A stretch of DNA of 64,000 nt from Cycas panzhihuaensis. Its lineage: Eukaryota; Cycadophyta. Location: contig CM041465.1 in assembly GCA_023213395.1 (NCBI GenBank), forward strand, positions 49,235,741-49,299,740, read 5' to 3'. The notes beneath the pieces were generated by a model. It made no database searches and was not told the origin of the DNA. It was given only the letters and a program-made list of their open reading frames with translations. Numbering within the stretch: position 1 is the first letter of the stretch; every line of letters begins with the position of its first letter. Made by a program: the position numbers and the translations under genes. Below, in pieces: positions 37,774-49,260 of the stretch.

Positions 37774-38721
37774 TCAATGTACCACATTATATGGATGACC
37801 CTCTATTGGGTCAATTCCTTCTTCTGTCAATTCTTCATTATTAAAATCAAAATATACCTTAGCTGGTTGGATGTTCAAGATCTCCAAAATCTCTTTCTTC
37901 ACCTTTTTTGTAGCAAATTTTCTTCTCTTTCTCTTCTCTTCTTTAGTGTTAAGGATTTTTTCTTCTTGCTAGGTTGGTTGTTGTTCAATTGCTTCTTCCT
38001 TCACCGACACACCTTCTATTTTCTGTTTCTCCTTTCTAATTTCTTCCTTCTTTCTCACCTCTTTCTTCTCCTCTTCTTCCTTCTTTTGCGAGGTCACCTC
38101 TTCCCATTGTTGTTTTCTTCCCTTATCCCTTATCTGTGTCGTTTGAGGATTACCAGCCTAAGCCTTCCTCAAGAAAAAATCCTTAACCTTTTCTTGCAAC
38201 TCTCTTCACAATGTTTCTCCATTATGTCTAAAATGATTAATCCAAGTCATCATTGCTACTTCCCCTGATTTTCCTTCAGGCAACATTATGTCTAGGCACT
38301 AAGAGTATAACAGTTCCTGAAATAGACTTTGGTGATAGAATACAGCTAACTGAGGTTTCGCTTTAATATTTGCCAATTTCTCTAGGAATCTTCCTTTGAA
38401 AGATGCTTCCCAATTAAACATTTCCCCCCTCGCTACTTGCAACAATGTCGTTCTCATTTCTATGGGCAAAAACAAGCTTTTTTGACTCAATATTACCGTT
38501 GTAAAAAGAAAATGCTCTACCCAGTATGTCAAGTTATCTATAATGCCGACAATTCAGATGCCCGATGTAGATACATCTGTAATTTGAGTGCCCAATTCTT
38601 CTGCCACTTTCTCCTATGAAATTCTTTTGTCTCTGGGTACCATTTTTCCTGAATCTAGTAACCCTGAAATGTCTGCAATGGCTTTTGCTGATACATCTAG
38701 AATATTAGGTTGTTGAGCCAT
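37774..38721 (-). pseudogene. Element E extra open frame (unknown protein)
   Basis: Minus-strand frame from ATG at 38721 (MAQQPNILDVSAK) of about 315 codons with five or so internal stops. The middle part reads SLFLPIEMRTTLLQVARGEMFNWE and LAVFYHQSLFQELLY (38299-38532). A highly charged Lys/Glu-rich segment follows (37960-38120). It lies in sense orientation between integrase and 3' LTR, a place where some plant Gypsy elements carry additional frames. I recognise no domain. Function unknown; reading through stops, it is clearly longer than chance. Confidence 0.5.
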
Positions 38722-39273
38722 GAGCTAAATCATGTTTGTTAAGAAGTTTGTTGTAGATGGGAATAACCCTATCTACACGAACTAAGTGAACCCAACATTT
38801 GTCAAAATTACATTTCTTTGATCATCATCTGGCATGTCCCCCCATTCATGCCTACTTTTTTCATCGTTACCTTCCAGTAAATTGATTTGAAGCTGTGCCA
38901 TATTCTTCAATTATCTCAGAAATTCCCTTCATCTTCAAATCCCCCTAATTTGTCTTCAAAATCCTTGTTGGTTCATCTTTAATTCCGCTACTTATTTCAT
39001 ACCATACCATACAAAACCATCATGACTATATTCATGGTTGCAATTACTTGGTTGAAACTCCCAATGTACCTTCGTCTCATTCATCTGATGCATGTAGACC
39101 ACTTGTCATCCTCTTCGTGCTCCACTTAATTTGGTATGTGTGATTGTCAATTGTCACCACTTTTTTGTCGCTTTGTTGCCATCACCATTAATAACTTTCC
39201 TTTTGGCTTCTTGATTTAATATTAGTACCCTCCTCATAATCTCCTCTTCTTTGATTCCTTTCCAAATTCTACT

Positions 39274-40600
39274 AAGTGGTACTAATTCCAACCTTACATC
39301 TTGTTTATCTATTGCTATGACTTATCTTACTTGTATCTGAATACTTTCTTTTGTTTATGTTCAGGTGGGGACTTCATCTCTAAATTGTGTTAGTTCCAGC
39401 CGAGTTACAACTTCACATCCAACTTGTGTCTATGACTTTGCATCCTGTTGCAATATTTCATTCAAGTCATAATTTTACCTTTGGATTACTATTTTAATCA
39501 TTCAAATTACAACTCAGCTTCTAATTTGCTATTTCATTCTGAAGTTGTAAACTTATATCTTGTAAAATCTCTATTTTTTATCTGGGTTGTGATTTTTGCA
39601 TCTAGGTTGTAATTTTACATCTGAGTTGCAACTTTACGTCCGAGTTGAAACTTCACGCCTAAGTTACCACTTTACATATGAGTTGCAACTTTGTGCCTAG
39701 GTTGCAACTTTGCTTCCGAGTGCAATTTTGCATCTAGGTTGCAACTTTACTTCCGAGTTGTAACTTTGCATTCAGGTTGCAACTTTGCTTTCGAATTGCA
39801 ACTTTGCATCCGGGTTACAACTTTACATCTGAGTTGCAACTTTATGTCTGGGTTGTAACTTTGCTTTTCAGTTACAACTTTACGTTCAGGTTGTAACTTT
39901 GCTTTTGAATTGCAACTTGTGTCTGGGTTGCAACTTTGCATCTAGGTTGCACCGAGTGGTACTAATTCCAACTTTACATCATGTTTATCTATTGTCGTGA
40001 CATATCTTGCTTGTATCCAAACTACAACTTTCTTTTGTTTATGTCCAGTTGGTGACTTCATCTCCAAAATGCGTTAGTTCCAGCTGAGTTATAACTTCAC
40101 GTTCAACCTGTGTTTATGACTTTGCGTCATGTTGCAATCTTTCATTCAAATCACAATTTTGCCTTTGGATTACTATTTTACTCATTCAAATTATAACTCT
40201 ACTTCTAATTTGCCATTTCATTCTCAAGTTGCAATTTTGCTTCCATCTTGTAAAATCACTATTTTTCGTCTGGGTTGCGATATTTGCATCTAGGTTGTAA
40301 TTTTACATCTGAGTTGCAATTTTACGTCCGAGTTGAAACTTCGCACCTAAGTTACCACTTTACATATGAGTTGTAACTTTGCACCTAGGTTGCAACTTTG
40401 CTTTCAAGTTGCAATTTTGCATCTAGGTTGTAACTTTACTTCTAAGTTGTAACTTTACGTTTGGGTTGCAACTTTGCTTTTGAGTTGCAATTTTGCATTT
40501 AGATTACAACTTTATATCTGAGTTACAACTTTACATCTGGGTTGTAACTTTACTTCCGAGTTGTAACTTTATGTTTGGGTTGCAACTTTGCTTTCGAATT
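39274..40600. repeat. 680-bp tandem duplication
   Basis: The block starting gtggtactaattccaa at 39276 recurs at 39956 with the same succession of about 400 bp (tcttgtttatctattg..., cttttgtttatg..., cctttggattactatttta...) before both run into the 19-bp minisatellite. Divergence between copies is about 10-15 percent by eye. Confidence 0.75.
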
Positions 40601-40830
40601 GCAACTTGTGTCTGGGTTGCAACTTTGCATCTAGATTGCAACTTTACCTTTGAGTTGTAACTTTGCGTGCAGGTTACAACTTTGTGTCTGAGTTGTAACT
40701 CTGCTTCTAGGTTACAACTTTGCTTCCGAGTTGCAACTTTGCATTTAGGTTGCAACTTTTCTTTCGAGTTGCAACTTTGTGTCCAAATTATAACTTTGCA
40801 TCTAAGTTACAATTTTTCTTCTTACTTTGG
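39590..40830 (-). repeat. 19-bp minisatellite in element E
   Basis: Dozens of degenerate 19-bp units, plus-strand consensus near gttgcaactttgcwtcyrg, in two blocks. The period is clear at 40716-40810, where successive units start every 19 bases. Because 19 is not a multiple of 3, the array reads through all frames; most are open on the minus strand, giving spurious Cys/Gln/Lys-rich frames (39747-39941, 40531-40755). It lies between integrase and 3' LTR. Confidence 0.9.
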
Positions 40831-40899
40831 ATTTGCAACTCAACTTCTTGGTTTACAATCACCTGTCATCTAATTCAAGTTATGCCTTTTGTCTTCCAA

Positions 40900-42030
40900 A
40901 AACTTCTCTTGCAACCGTCGACTTCCATGATTAAAGTCACAAGGGAATTATATTCCTATGGTACTTGTGCACCTTTTTTTGTTTTTTTATTTAATTTCAT
41001 TATGTACCTTTTCAATGGACTTCTGTTGACTAATTTTTCAAATAGTGTTCCATCAAGTTGTTGGAGTTACACTGCTTCATGCAACCAGATGTGGTTCACC
41101 TTGCATGGACCAAGCCATCTCATCTTCAATTTCCCGGGTTTAACTCGGCATTTGCTGTCATAAATTAAAACAAGATCTTCTTCATAAAATTATGGAACTT
41201 TAAGGTGTTGATCGTGCCATGCCTTTGTTCTCATCTTTTCTGCTTTCAATTCCCACCAAGCTCTCACTCATTTTTCATCCAGCTTCATTAAATCTACATA
41301 CTTTTGATCTTGTGAATCATTCTTTGATAGCCGTAATTCAGATGCCACTCTTAAGCTTTCTGCCTGAAATTCTAGAGGAAGTACGACTTCCAGTCCATAG
41401 ATCAACTGGATCAGAGTTTGCTTATGCGGTCGCTTAACCATTGTCTTGTCATCCCATAAAACTGAATGGAGTCACTTTTCCCAATCTATACACCCCTAAT
41501 TATAGATTTTAGATAATGCTAACTTCAGAATTTTATTCGTACATTTTACTTGTCCATTTGCTCATGGGTAATATAGAGAAGACTTAGAATGTTGAATAAA
41601 ACATTCTTTCGTTAATTGCTTTGTCGTTTCATTAAGAAAGCTACTACCTTGATCCGAGATAATCTCTAATGGGCAACCGAATCGAATGATTATAATTTCG
41701 TATAGAAACTTCATTTCATATAGAAACTTGGATGTACTTTGCTCATCACATGTTTTCATTGCTTTAACTTTTGTCCATTTTGTTAAGAAATAATGTATCT
41801 CACATTTGTGCCTCGAGCTGGTCGGCTAATAGGTCCAATAAAGTTTAGCCTCCATTTTTCAAATGGGGCTGAAGCTAATATAGGACATAAAGGTATGAAA
41901 TGATTTTTTGTCAGCTTCTCTACTCATTGGCATGCGTTGCAACTCCACACCTATTTTTGTATATCCTCAAAGATCATAGGCCATCATAGACCCACTAATA
42001 ACTTTTTTTTTTCTTGTTGATTCTACACCT
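40900..42030 (-). pseudogene. Element E integrase remnant
   Basis: Minus strand. Zinc-binding end (CNACQ) near 41930, core start PFEKWRLNFIGPISRP near 41830-41875, catalytic GCPLEIISDQGSSFLNE at 41625-41680, then KSSLYYP-stop-ANGQV near 41540-41570. The C-terminal part (WHDQHLK..., PGKLKMRWLGP) runs to about 41090. Stops interrupt it. The second catalytic Asp (SDQG) is retained. Confidence 0.8.
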
Positions 42031-42329
42031 TGATGTTTTGCTACGACTCCTTCATTGGCTTCTCTAATGACGACTTCTACTTCATGTCCCATTATGCATT
42101 TCCTTAAAATTTGATTAGGTCCCATTCTATACAACATTCATTAGATCAGTTGGAAAGGGAAAGTTTTTTTTATGAAGCTTTATCATTCAACATGTTCCAT
42201 CCCCACCGGTGCTTGTCCTGTTGATAGAATTCATGCGATGTCCTCATAACATTTAGGTACTACTTGAATGACAAACAATTTTGTATCTAGGGAGTTATCT
42301 TGGATACTTGTTGCTGGTTCCCAATTAAC

Positions 42330-42925
42330 TTCCCTCAATAACACATCTGGGACTATATGATTGGCTCCTTTTTTTACAATAATTTTGAAATTAAATTCCT
42401 AGAGCAACATAAGCCACCTACTGCTTCTTTCCTAAACAATGGGCTTATTAAATAAATATTGGAGCACCTGGTGATCAACAAGAAAGATAAATAGATTAGT
42501 TAGCAAATAATGACTAAACTTCTGAAGAGCATATACCATTCCCAACCCTTCTCATTTGGTCACTGAATAATTCTTTTTAGCATCCGTTAATTTTTTGCTT
42601 GTAAATAAATTGGTAAATCAATTTTGTCATCTTCTAGCTATGTCAACACACACCCAATTGCAAATAGAGAAGCGTCAACATGTACATGGAAGGGTTTTTC
42701 CCAATCTGTAAATCTTAGAATTGGTGCTTGGGCTATCTTCTTCTTCAGTAGTTCAAATGATAGTTGTTGCTAAAGATGCCACAGCCATTCTGTCTTTTTT
42801 TTCAATAGGATTTCCAATAGGTTAACTATCTGATCATAGTTTTTTATAAATTTTTGATAGTACCCTATCATCCCTAGAAATCCTTTTACTCGCCTCTAGA
42901 TTTTTGGCAATGGAAAATATAAAAT
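42330..42925 (-). pseudogene. Element E RNase H and RT connection remnant
   Basis: Minus strand: RRVKGFLGMIGYYQKFIKNY (42835-42900), the block that follows RT in Gypsy elements, then FELLKKKIAQAPILRF and the RNase H start WEKPFHVHVDASLFAIGCVL (about 42630-42690), then LLITRCSNIYLI where the family has a DH-LLYL motif. The first RNase H Asp is present. Stops at several points. Confidence 0.75.
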
Positions 42926-42959
42926 CACTACTACTTTGTTTAGATTTGTTAGTAATCAT

Positions 42960-43226
42960 TCTTTCATTAGTAAACAAGTACACTATAAAATCCAATAGTA
43001 TAGTTACTTTTGCCACGGTTACTGGAACATTCAACAACGTTCCCATAGGCCTGACTTGTAATTGATTAGCTAATCTAATCAAATAATCTAAAGCAACCAC
43101 ATTAGCCCTTCCTAGTGCTATCCATGAAGATCCAGGTAATACATTTACCCTTGAGCCCCCATCTATAATAATTCTATATAAAGTGGTTCCAAACATCATC
43201 ATTGGAACCTTAGGGTCTATTCCCAT
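42960..43226 (-). pseudogene. Element E aspartic protease remnant
   Basis: Minus frame from 43226: TTLYRIIIDGGSRVNVLPGSSW carries the DGGS active site characteristic of some plant Gypsy proteases (in place of DSGA), followed by PMGTLLNVPVTV. The frame then runs directly into the RT connection block about 100 bp further on, without RT fingers or palm. Confidence 0.7.
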
Positions 43227-43399
43227 ACCTTTTATAGTACTAAGACAAGTTTCTCAATTTGCTAGAAATACCCTACTTCCCACCACTTAAATACAACTGA
43301 TATAGGAATTGATACTCCTAATTTAGTAAGTATATCCTTTACAGTTTGTAACCTCTGCCAAGGATTCATACCTTCTGGTGATTATGTTGTACTCCTTTT

Positions 43400-44775
43400 G
43401 TAATACATGCTTTTAAATCTTCCTTATTACCTCTCCTCTTGAGTTTCTCCCATTACATCTTAAAGTAACTTTACCACCTCCTATAGTCGTTGCTTCTCCA
43501 CGATTGGATTTAAAAAATTATTTTGAACAAGAGGGGGTCTGGTTGATTTGCAACTTCATGTCTGTAGCCAGGCTAACTTCCCTTGATCCAAAATCACATC
43601 CACCAAATTGGTGTTTTGTATCTTATTGTTCTTAGGGAAACTAGACCATTCATAATATATTGGTCTACATTCTTTGTAGATATATTCTCCTCCTTTCTTT
43701 TCTAATGGACATTCTGATATGAAATGTCCCCATCTTTGGCATAAGAAACAATGAACAGGTCTTGTCTTGCCCTTATATTGCTTTACAACTCCCCTCTATG
43801 TGTTTTGTGAATAGACATTATGTATCTCACCTTCATTATTTTTTTGTCAGAAATAACATTCCCATGTATTATGATTATTCCTTCGGCAATTCTCACACCA
43901 TTTCATAGATCCTCCATGCTCATTTTTTAGGTGTCCTTGTTGATTACAAGGCAAAGGGCACCAAATATTCTCTCTATATGGAATGTTTCTAGTTCCTACA
44001 TATGTTGCATACTATTTAGAACAAAGACTGCAAGTTGTTGCTTCAATACTTCTACTTCTTTCTTCAAAGCCTCGATTTCTAGATTAGTACCCATTTATGG
44101 TGTGGGATGTGCTAATGTACTAGAACAATATGCTGGGAGTTGTATCATCATCTGGGAATAGGTTAATTTCATTTGATTTTTAAATTTTAGTACTAATTCC
44201 CTTACTTTCTTGTAACTATTCATTGGATGTGGCATTGCTTTATCTCTCAATTGAGGTATCAATCCTTATATAAAATATTTCATTGCCAGCATTGGATTGA
44301 TTGTTGTTAGCACCTACATTTTATTCATTATAACTTTCATCCTTCTGTCAAAATCATTCACGGACTCCTCATGATACTGACAGATTTCTTCTAAAGCTTG
44401 CAAAATAACTATTGGATCCCTCAGTTTCTGAAATTGATTAAGATATTGTTCCTGCAGTTGGTCCCAATTCAATTCTTGGTCTACTACATATTGGAACCAT
44501 GCTACTGTGGGGCCTCTTGATGTTGAAAAACAATGAGCCTTAATTTCTCCTTGATCTATGATCCTTTTAATGTGGATCATGTTTTAAAATAATGTTAGGT
44601 TATCACCAAGATTTGTAGTACTATCAAATTGGAGACTTGAAAACATTGAGTCACTTTGCACCACAATGTATGGAGTTGTATTTACTAGATTTCCTCCACC
44701 CGATATGCCACTTGGTCGTCCTCTTATTGCACCTCCTATGCTACTCCCTAGGGTCACCATTGGCAACTTGAACAA
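43400..44775 (-). pseudogene. Element E gag remnant
   Basis: Minus strand. N-terminal frame 44584-44775; the retrotransposon gag core at 44314-44580 has AWFQYVVDQELNWDQLQEQYLNQF-type text and ends YHEESVNDFDRRMK. A Lys/Glu/Leu coiled-coil-like segment lies near 44030-44090. A complete CCHC knuckle (C-x2-C-x4-H-x4-C, CFLCQRWGHFISEC) is at 43709-43750. Stops separate the parts. Gag forms the particle and packages RNA. Confidence 0.8.
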
Positions 44776-45289
44776 GAGATTTATTATATGGCTTGGGGTT
44801 CATATTTCTAATAGGTAATGATTCTAAGCCTATTCTGCTACATTATATATTCCCAATTCGATGGAATTCTCTTCTTGTATTGATGCTTTTGTTTTTTGTA
44901 AACTTTCTTCAATGGAATCCTATTGAATATCTTCATCTGCACTTAGTGCTTATGCCTCTTTTACCGAATCCTCTTCTTTTTCATACCTCTAATTACTTTT
45001 CTCTTTTGCCTGTGTCTCTATTATACCTAGACTTTGATCCTTTGCTCCTTCCTCATTTTTCAATTTCCCCCTTTCTATAAAATGTGCAAATGGTCACCTC
45101 TTCACCTGCTTCTTTGGTATGATTACAAATCTAGATTTCCATACTCCTACTTGGATTCTTTCTTTTTCCTAACGCTTCCCTTGATCGTGATGCACTTTAG
45201 CTTCTACTATGGATGGCATAGAAGAGGACCCGTGAAATATTTTAGTTGATCTCACCCATTCTCCTGGTTCGATTTGGTAATGAAACCAA
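44776..45289 (-). other. Element E leader
   Basis: Region between gag and 5' LTR. Minus-strand text just inside the LTR is TTGGTTTCATTACC; it begins like a primer site (TGG) but I cannot assign the tRNA. Plus-strand frames here (44793-45080, 45034-45249) are shadows. Confidence 0.45.
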
Positions 45290-45568
45290 TGTGTGCCATA
45301 CCCAAACTCACATAAGGAAACAGGCATAGGAAATCAACCAATTACAATCATTCACGAAGTATAAGACATATACATGGGAGCACGAGAACTATCATCATTG
45401 CATTATGATGGGTCTCTCTAGTTCTCTCACAACTTGAGCCAACCTTGAATAATACACATAAAGATAGACCTTTACAGCAAACACGAAATTGTAGCTAACC
45501 TCATTCCGTCTGACGATGACCATAGTACTACAACACTTTTTTAGAAAAATCTCTCTACACTTCATTCT

Positions 45569-46023
45569 TGTTAGGAATATTAATGTAATGTAACTTTTAT
45601 GTTCTTTTTAAAGTTTATATTTAAGTCACATGTCTAAATTTGTATTTAAGTTATTATAATATTTAACTTTAGTGTTTATTATTTAATCTTATGTGGAAGG
45701 TGGTTGAAATGCAGAACTGCATTTCAATGAACCTTTCTTAATATAAATTCTTCTCCTAGATTCAGGGAGGTGGTTTTAAGAATCTAGGAGGGTTGTCTAA
45801 AAGCCTTTTACAAGGCTAGTTTGCTGGTTAGGTGGTTTATGTATATGGTTTTCTGTTTCTCAAATTTTCTTAATAAAACTACAACTTTAGGAGGTGGTTT
45901 TTCTTCCCCAGAAGGGGTTTTCCACCTGTCAATCTAGTGTATATGTGCAGTGTCATTTTGTTACTTGTATTTGTTTACTATGTGATCCTGTGATGACATT
46001 GTGCATGTGCCCACTTTTCAACA
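45569..46023 (+). repeat. Element G LTR
   Basis: 455 bp, TGTTAGGAAT to TTTTCAACA. An exact tRNA-Met primer site TGGTATCAGAGC follows at 46024. No second copy in the window. Confidence 0.82.
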
Positions 46024-46107
46024 TGGTATCAGAGCTAACCAAGTTCCATGTGGAGATCTAATTGCCTAATTCATTGGTTGCATGAATTTGCCTGGTCAGG
46101 TGTTTGT

Positions 46108-46650
46108 TGGCAATTTTTTTTTGCATACCATTTACCTCTTCACAACAGCAAAAACTACCATCAAGATAGAGCAACAATTCCATTTACCAATAAAGATTGA
46201 GCAAGGGCAGTCCGACTAAAGGGATTAGCATAAATTTATTTTTTTTATTTCTATACATAGCGTTCTTGAGCCCCAAAGCATCAACTTCATTCTAAGATAA
46301 CCAGATAGAATAGAAATCAAAGCACCAAGCAAGAACGCTACAGTACTGAATACAGCATTTTCAAGAGCAGGCTTACACATCTTTTCCTTGTTATAAGTGC
46401 AAGGTTGGCCCTTTGTACTAAAACCCTCCACAGAACTGAGGAACGCTGCTGCCATGCCTTAGTTCTTTGATCGGTCAAGTCATTCTCCAAACCTGCAAGA
46501 CATCCCCAACCTAGAAATGGATGGATAGCCTCCCAAACTCGTCTTGAAGAGGAAGGCCGATACCGAGAACAAGATGGTGAGCAGATAGTGGAACGACAAC
46601 AACAGAGCTTGGAGGCATTAGGAATTTGACTGTATTTTGCTAAATGCATG
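46108..46650 (-). pseudogene. Possible captured host cDNA fragment in element G leader
   Basis: GC-richer block antisense to element G. On the minus strand a 76-codon frame (46455-46225) encodes a Cys-containing loop, then a strongly hydrophobic segment (AVFSTVAFLLGALISILSGYL). Another frame upstream shows LLTILFSVSAFLF. After the stop comes about 100 bp of UTR-like text with an AATCTTTATT stretch and then nine A (plus 46114-46122, nine T). Membrane segment, UTR-like tail and oligo-A together suggest a processed transcript. The C-terminal shape loosely recalls DUF1218-type plant membrane proteins, but I am not sure of the family. Confidence 0.35.
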
Positions 46651-48328
46651 GGTATACAGTAGATAACCTGTGTACAGGAGGAGGCTCACTGTCTCTCTGT
46701 GTGGAGTGTTGACACCTGTCTCTCTGCATGGAATGAGAGGTTTGTCACTCTAATTAGGTGAGTCGTTCATAAGTGGAGAATACCCAGAGTTCCCCGATCT
46801 TGATACGCTCCATCGAACCAGCCTCCGTCGAACTAGCCTCCATCAATAAGTCGTTAGCCTCCATTATTTGGATAGTAGAAACCTCAAATGAAGAAGACTT
46901 GCAATGCAAAGAGGAGCATCGTCGCCACGATCACGATTACAGGTAGGGTTCCTAACCCTAAACCTTAACGGACCCTATTTTTTATTTATTTATTTATTTT
47001 TCTTTTACAAAGTTTATAACCCGTCGGGTCCACGGGTTTAAGTTTTTGAATTAATTCAAATTTTTTATTTGATTTAATAAACCTTAATACCCCCCCTTAT
47101 CACATTAGTATATATTTTAATAAACGTTTATACCCCCCCCCTTATCACATTAGTATACATTTTAATAATTTAACATTTATACCCCCCCTTATCATATTAA
47201 TATACATTTTAATAATTTTAACCTTATGTTAATTTAAACTAATGTTTCCCCCCCTAGTTATATATAAACTAAAATAACTCTTAAGGATATATTTAAAATT
47301 AGGACTCCTTCCTATACTTTAAAATTATCTTTTTTAGTTAATCCTTAGTATGTAAAATCAACCCTTATTTCCCCCCTTATTACCTTAATAAATCAATCTA
47401 AAACTCCCTTACTACATTAATAAAGTAACCTTAATAACCTCCTTTTAATTAATCTTTTGTACCTAAAATTAATGATCTTGATTTATAACTTAACCCCCAC
47501 ACCAAATTTCAAGGCTAAATTCCAACATAAGCCCTTTAAATTTCACCTAGTTTCTATCTTGCTCAAGAAATTTTTTATGCATAATAAAGTATGTGATCTC
47601 ACTACTTGAATGCATCCTAACTTTCAATTGGATTATGGATAAATCATAAGATGTTTTGGTATTACCCTACCCACACACCAAATTTTAGGGTTAATTCCTT
47701 AATTATTGTCTTATTACCTTTGTGCTTAAGTTAGTTTTCTATTAAATAATGAGTAAAATATTATCACTTTGACACAAGATAACTTTTTACCCAAGTATAA
47801 ATATTTTATTAAGTTTGGTTAGTAGCTGAGGGTGCCTTTTATATATGCCCACACTAAATTTCAAGTCAAATTAATCCTACTCTTGATATAATCATGGACA
47901 ATTATACTAGAATTATTCCTCTTTATTACAAGACATTTAAATAAAGTTTACTTAATTAAAAATTCTTCTTGCAAATCAGTCTTATTATTAATTACAAAAA
48001 TAATTAATTACTTTAATTTCATACTTTACAACTTTCCTAGATCTTAAACACCTAAGGGAGACTATTTATTTCTTAAATTAAGGGGGAACCTTTTTTAAAA
48101 AAGGGGTTGTTTAAGGGGATCTTTTAAAAGAGTTGTTTGTTTTTTCAATTCAAGGGAAACTATCTGTCTGAAAACATATGATTTTTTTCTTTAAGAGCAA
48201 GTAATGCATACTACAATGCCTTCTTGAATTATGCATGTTAAATGATTAGTACTCTTATTAAGTTATTATTATTTTTTTCACCTACCTTCATATTCTTCAA
48301 TCTTCAATCAAACCTTATAACTCCCAAT
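46651..48328 (+). other. Element G leader, non-coding
   Basis: GC-richer until about 46980, then AT-rich with T and C runs. It contains the C-rich repeat at 47077-47222. No domain was recognised on either strand. Confidence 0.5.
47077..47222. repeat. Three tandem units with poly-C cores
   Basis: Three copies of a unit of about 45-50 bp: T-rich start, a run of seven to nine C, then ttatcacattagtataca and ttttaataa. The C-run length differs between copies, suggesting slippage. Confidence 0.75.
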
Positions 48329-49260
48329 ATGGCATTAATGCCAGGGACAACCACCTGTGTTCCAATTCCAATGTTAACTGGCTCAAACTATGCGGACTAG
48401 AGGAATCACATATCTCATCAGCTTAAACAACAAAAGATATGTGATAGGTGAATTTAAAAAACTAAAAGAAGATGCTACAGAGAATTATATGGTATATCTG
48501 ATAAACTCAGATGCAGCCTTAGGCACCATATTAAACTCACTTTCACCAGAAATCAGTCGGTAGTTTTCTGAAACAGATGACTTGGCTACTGTCTAGAAAA
48601 CTTTGCAAGAAAAATATGATAAGGTTAATACACATCAAGTGGTTGTCCTAGAACAACAATTGTATGACCTTACTTTTGATGATTTTTCTAATGTTGAGGA
48701 TTTTTTAAGTAAAATTTAATTAATTAATAAAGATCTAGGAAACTGCATCAAATCCAAAAATAAAGAAGGTGATACTAAAAAGATAATCACGCATGTTAAA
48801 GACGACGATACACTCATACGTCTTGCAGTAAACAAGTTACCAAAACAATTGAATATCTACAAAACTACTAGACAACAAGATGGAGACCCTTCTATAACAT
48901 TCAATCAGTTAACAAACCAGCTAATTGAACATCAAATAATGTTAATTCAAACAGGCGTATTAAAAGATCCTTCACATGCTTTGTTTTCCAAAACTAAGCC
49001 AGAATTAAAAAACAAACAATAGAATAATTTTCATAGTACTCCAAAATTTTAGAAACCTCATAGAGGTTCACAATCCAATTCTCAAAACAATGTTAAGTAT
49101 TCTGGTCCAACTAAACACCAGAATATTTCTAATCAGTCATTTCATAATAGGAACAATGTAACTCCTTCTCAGAACACTAGTGCCTATTATCATAAAAAAG
49201 GCCACACTATTGATGTCTGTAGAAGTAGAATAGCTTTAGAAGCATGGAAAGCTTCCAATG
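48329..49260 (+). pseudogene. Element G gag remnant
   Basis: From ATG 48329 (MALMPGTTT...PMLTGSNYAD, stop where Trp is usual). After a frame change the UBN2-type gag continues: LQEKYDKVNTHQVVVLEQQL, DLTFDDFSNVEDFLSKI, LIRLAVNKLPKQL, then an Asn/Ser-rich tail. A zinc knuckle at about 49180-49222 reads AYYHKKGHTIDVC with the first two Cys lost. Five or more stops. It would have formed the particle. Confidence 0.78.

Noticed and set aside
37777-38268. 163-codon plus-strand frame rich in Phe, Leu and Ser resembling a membrane protein
   Set aside because: It is the complement of the Lys/Glu-rich part of the sense extra frame of element E, so the hydrophobicity is an artefact.
39590-40830. CRISPR-like or protein-coding tandem array
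   Set aside because: Units are contiguous with no unique spacers, the 19-bp period is not codon-sized, and the context is the 3' region of a plant Gypsy element.
46338-46649. 103-codon minus frame overlapping the captured-cDNA candidate
   Set aside because: Cys/Ser/Arg-rich text in a different frame from the hydrophobic segments; probably a shadow.
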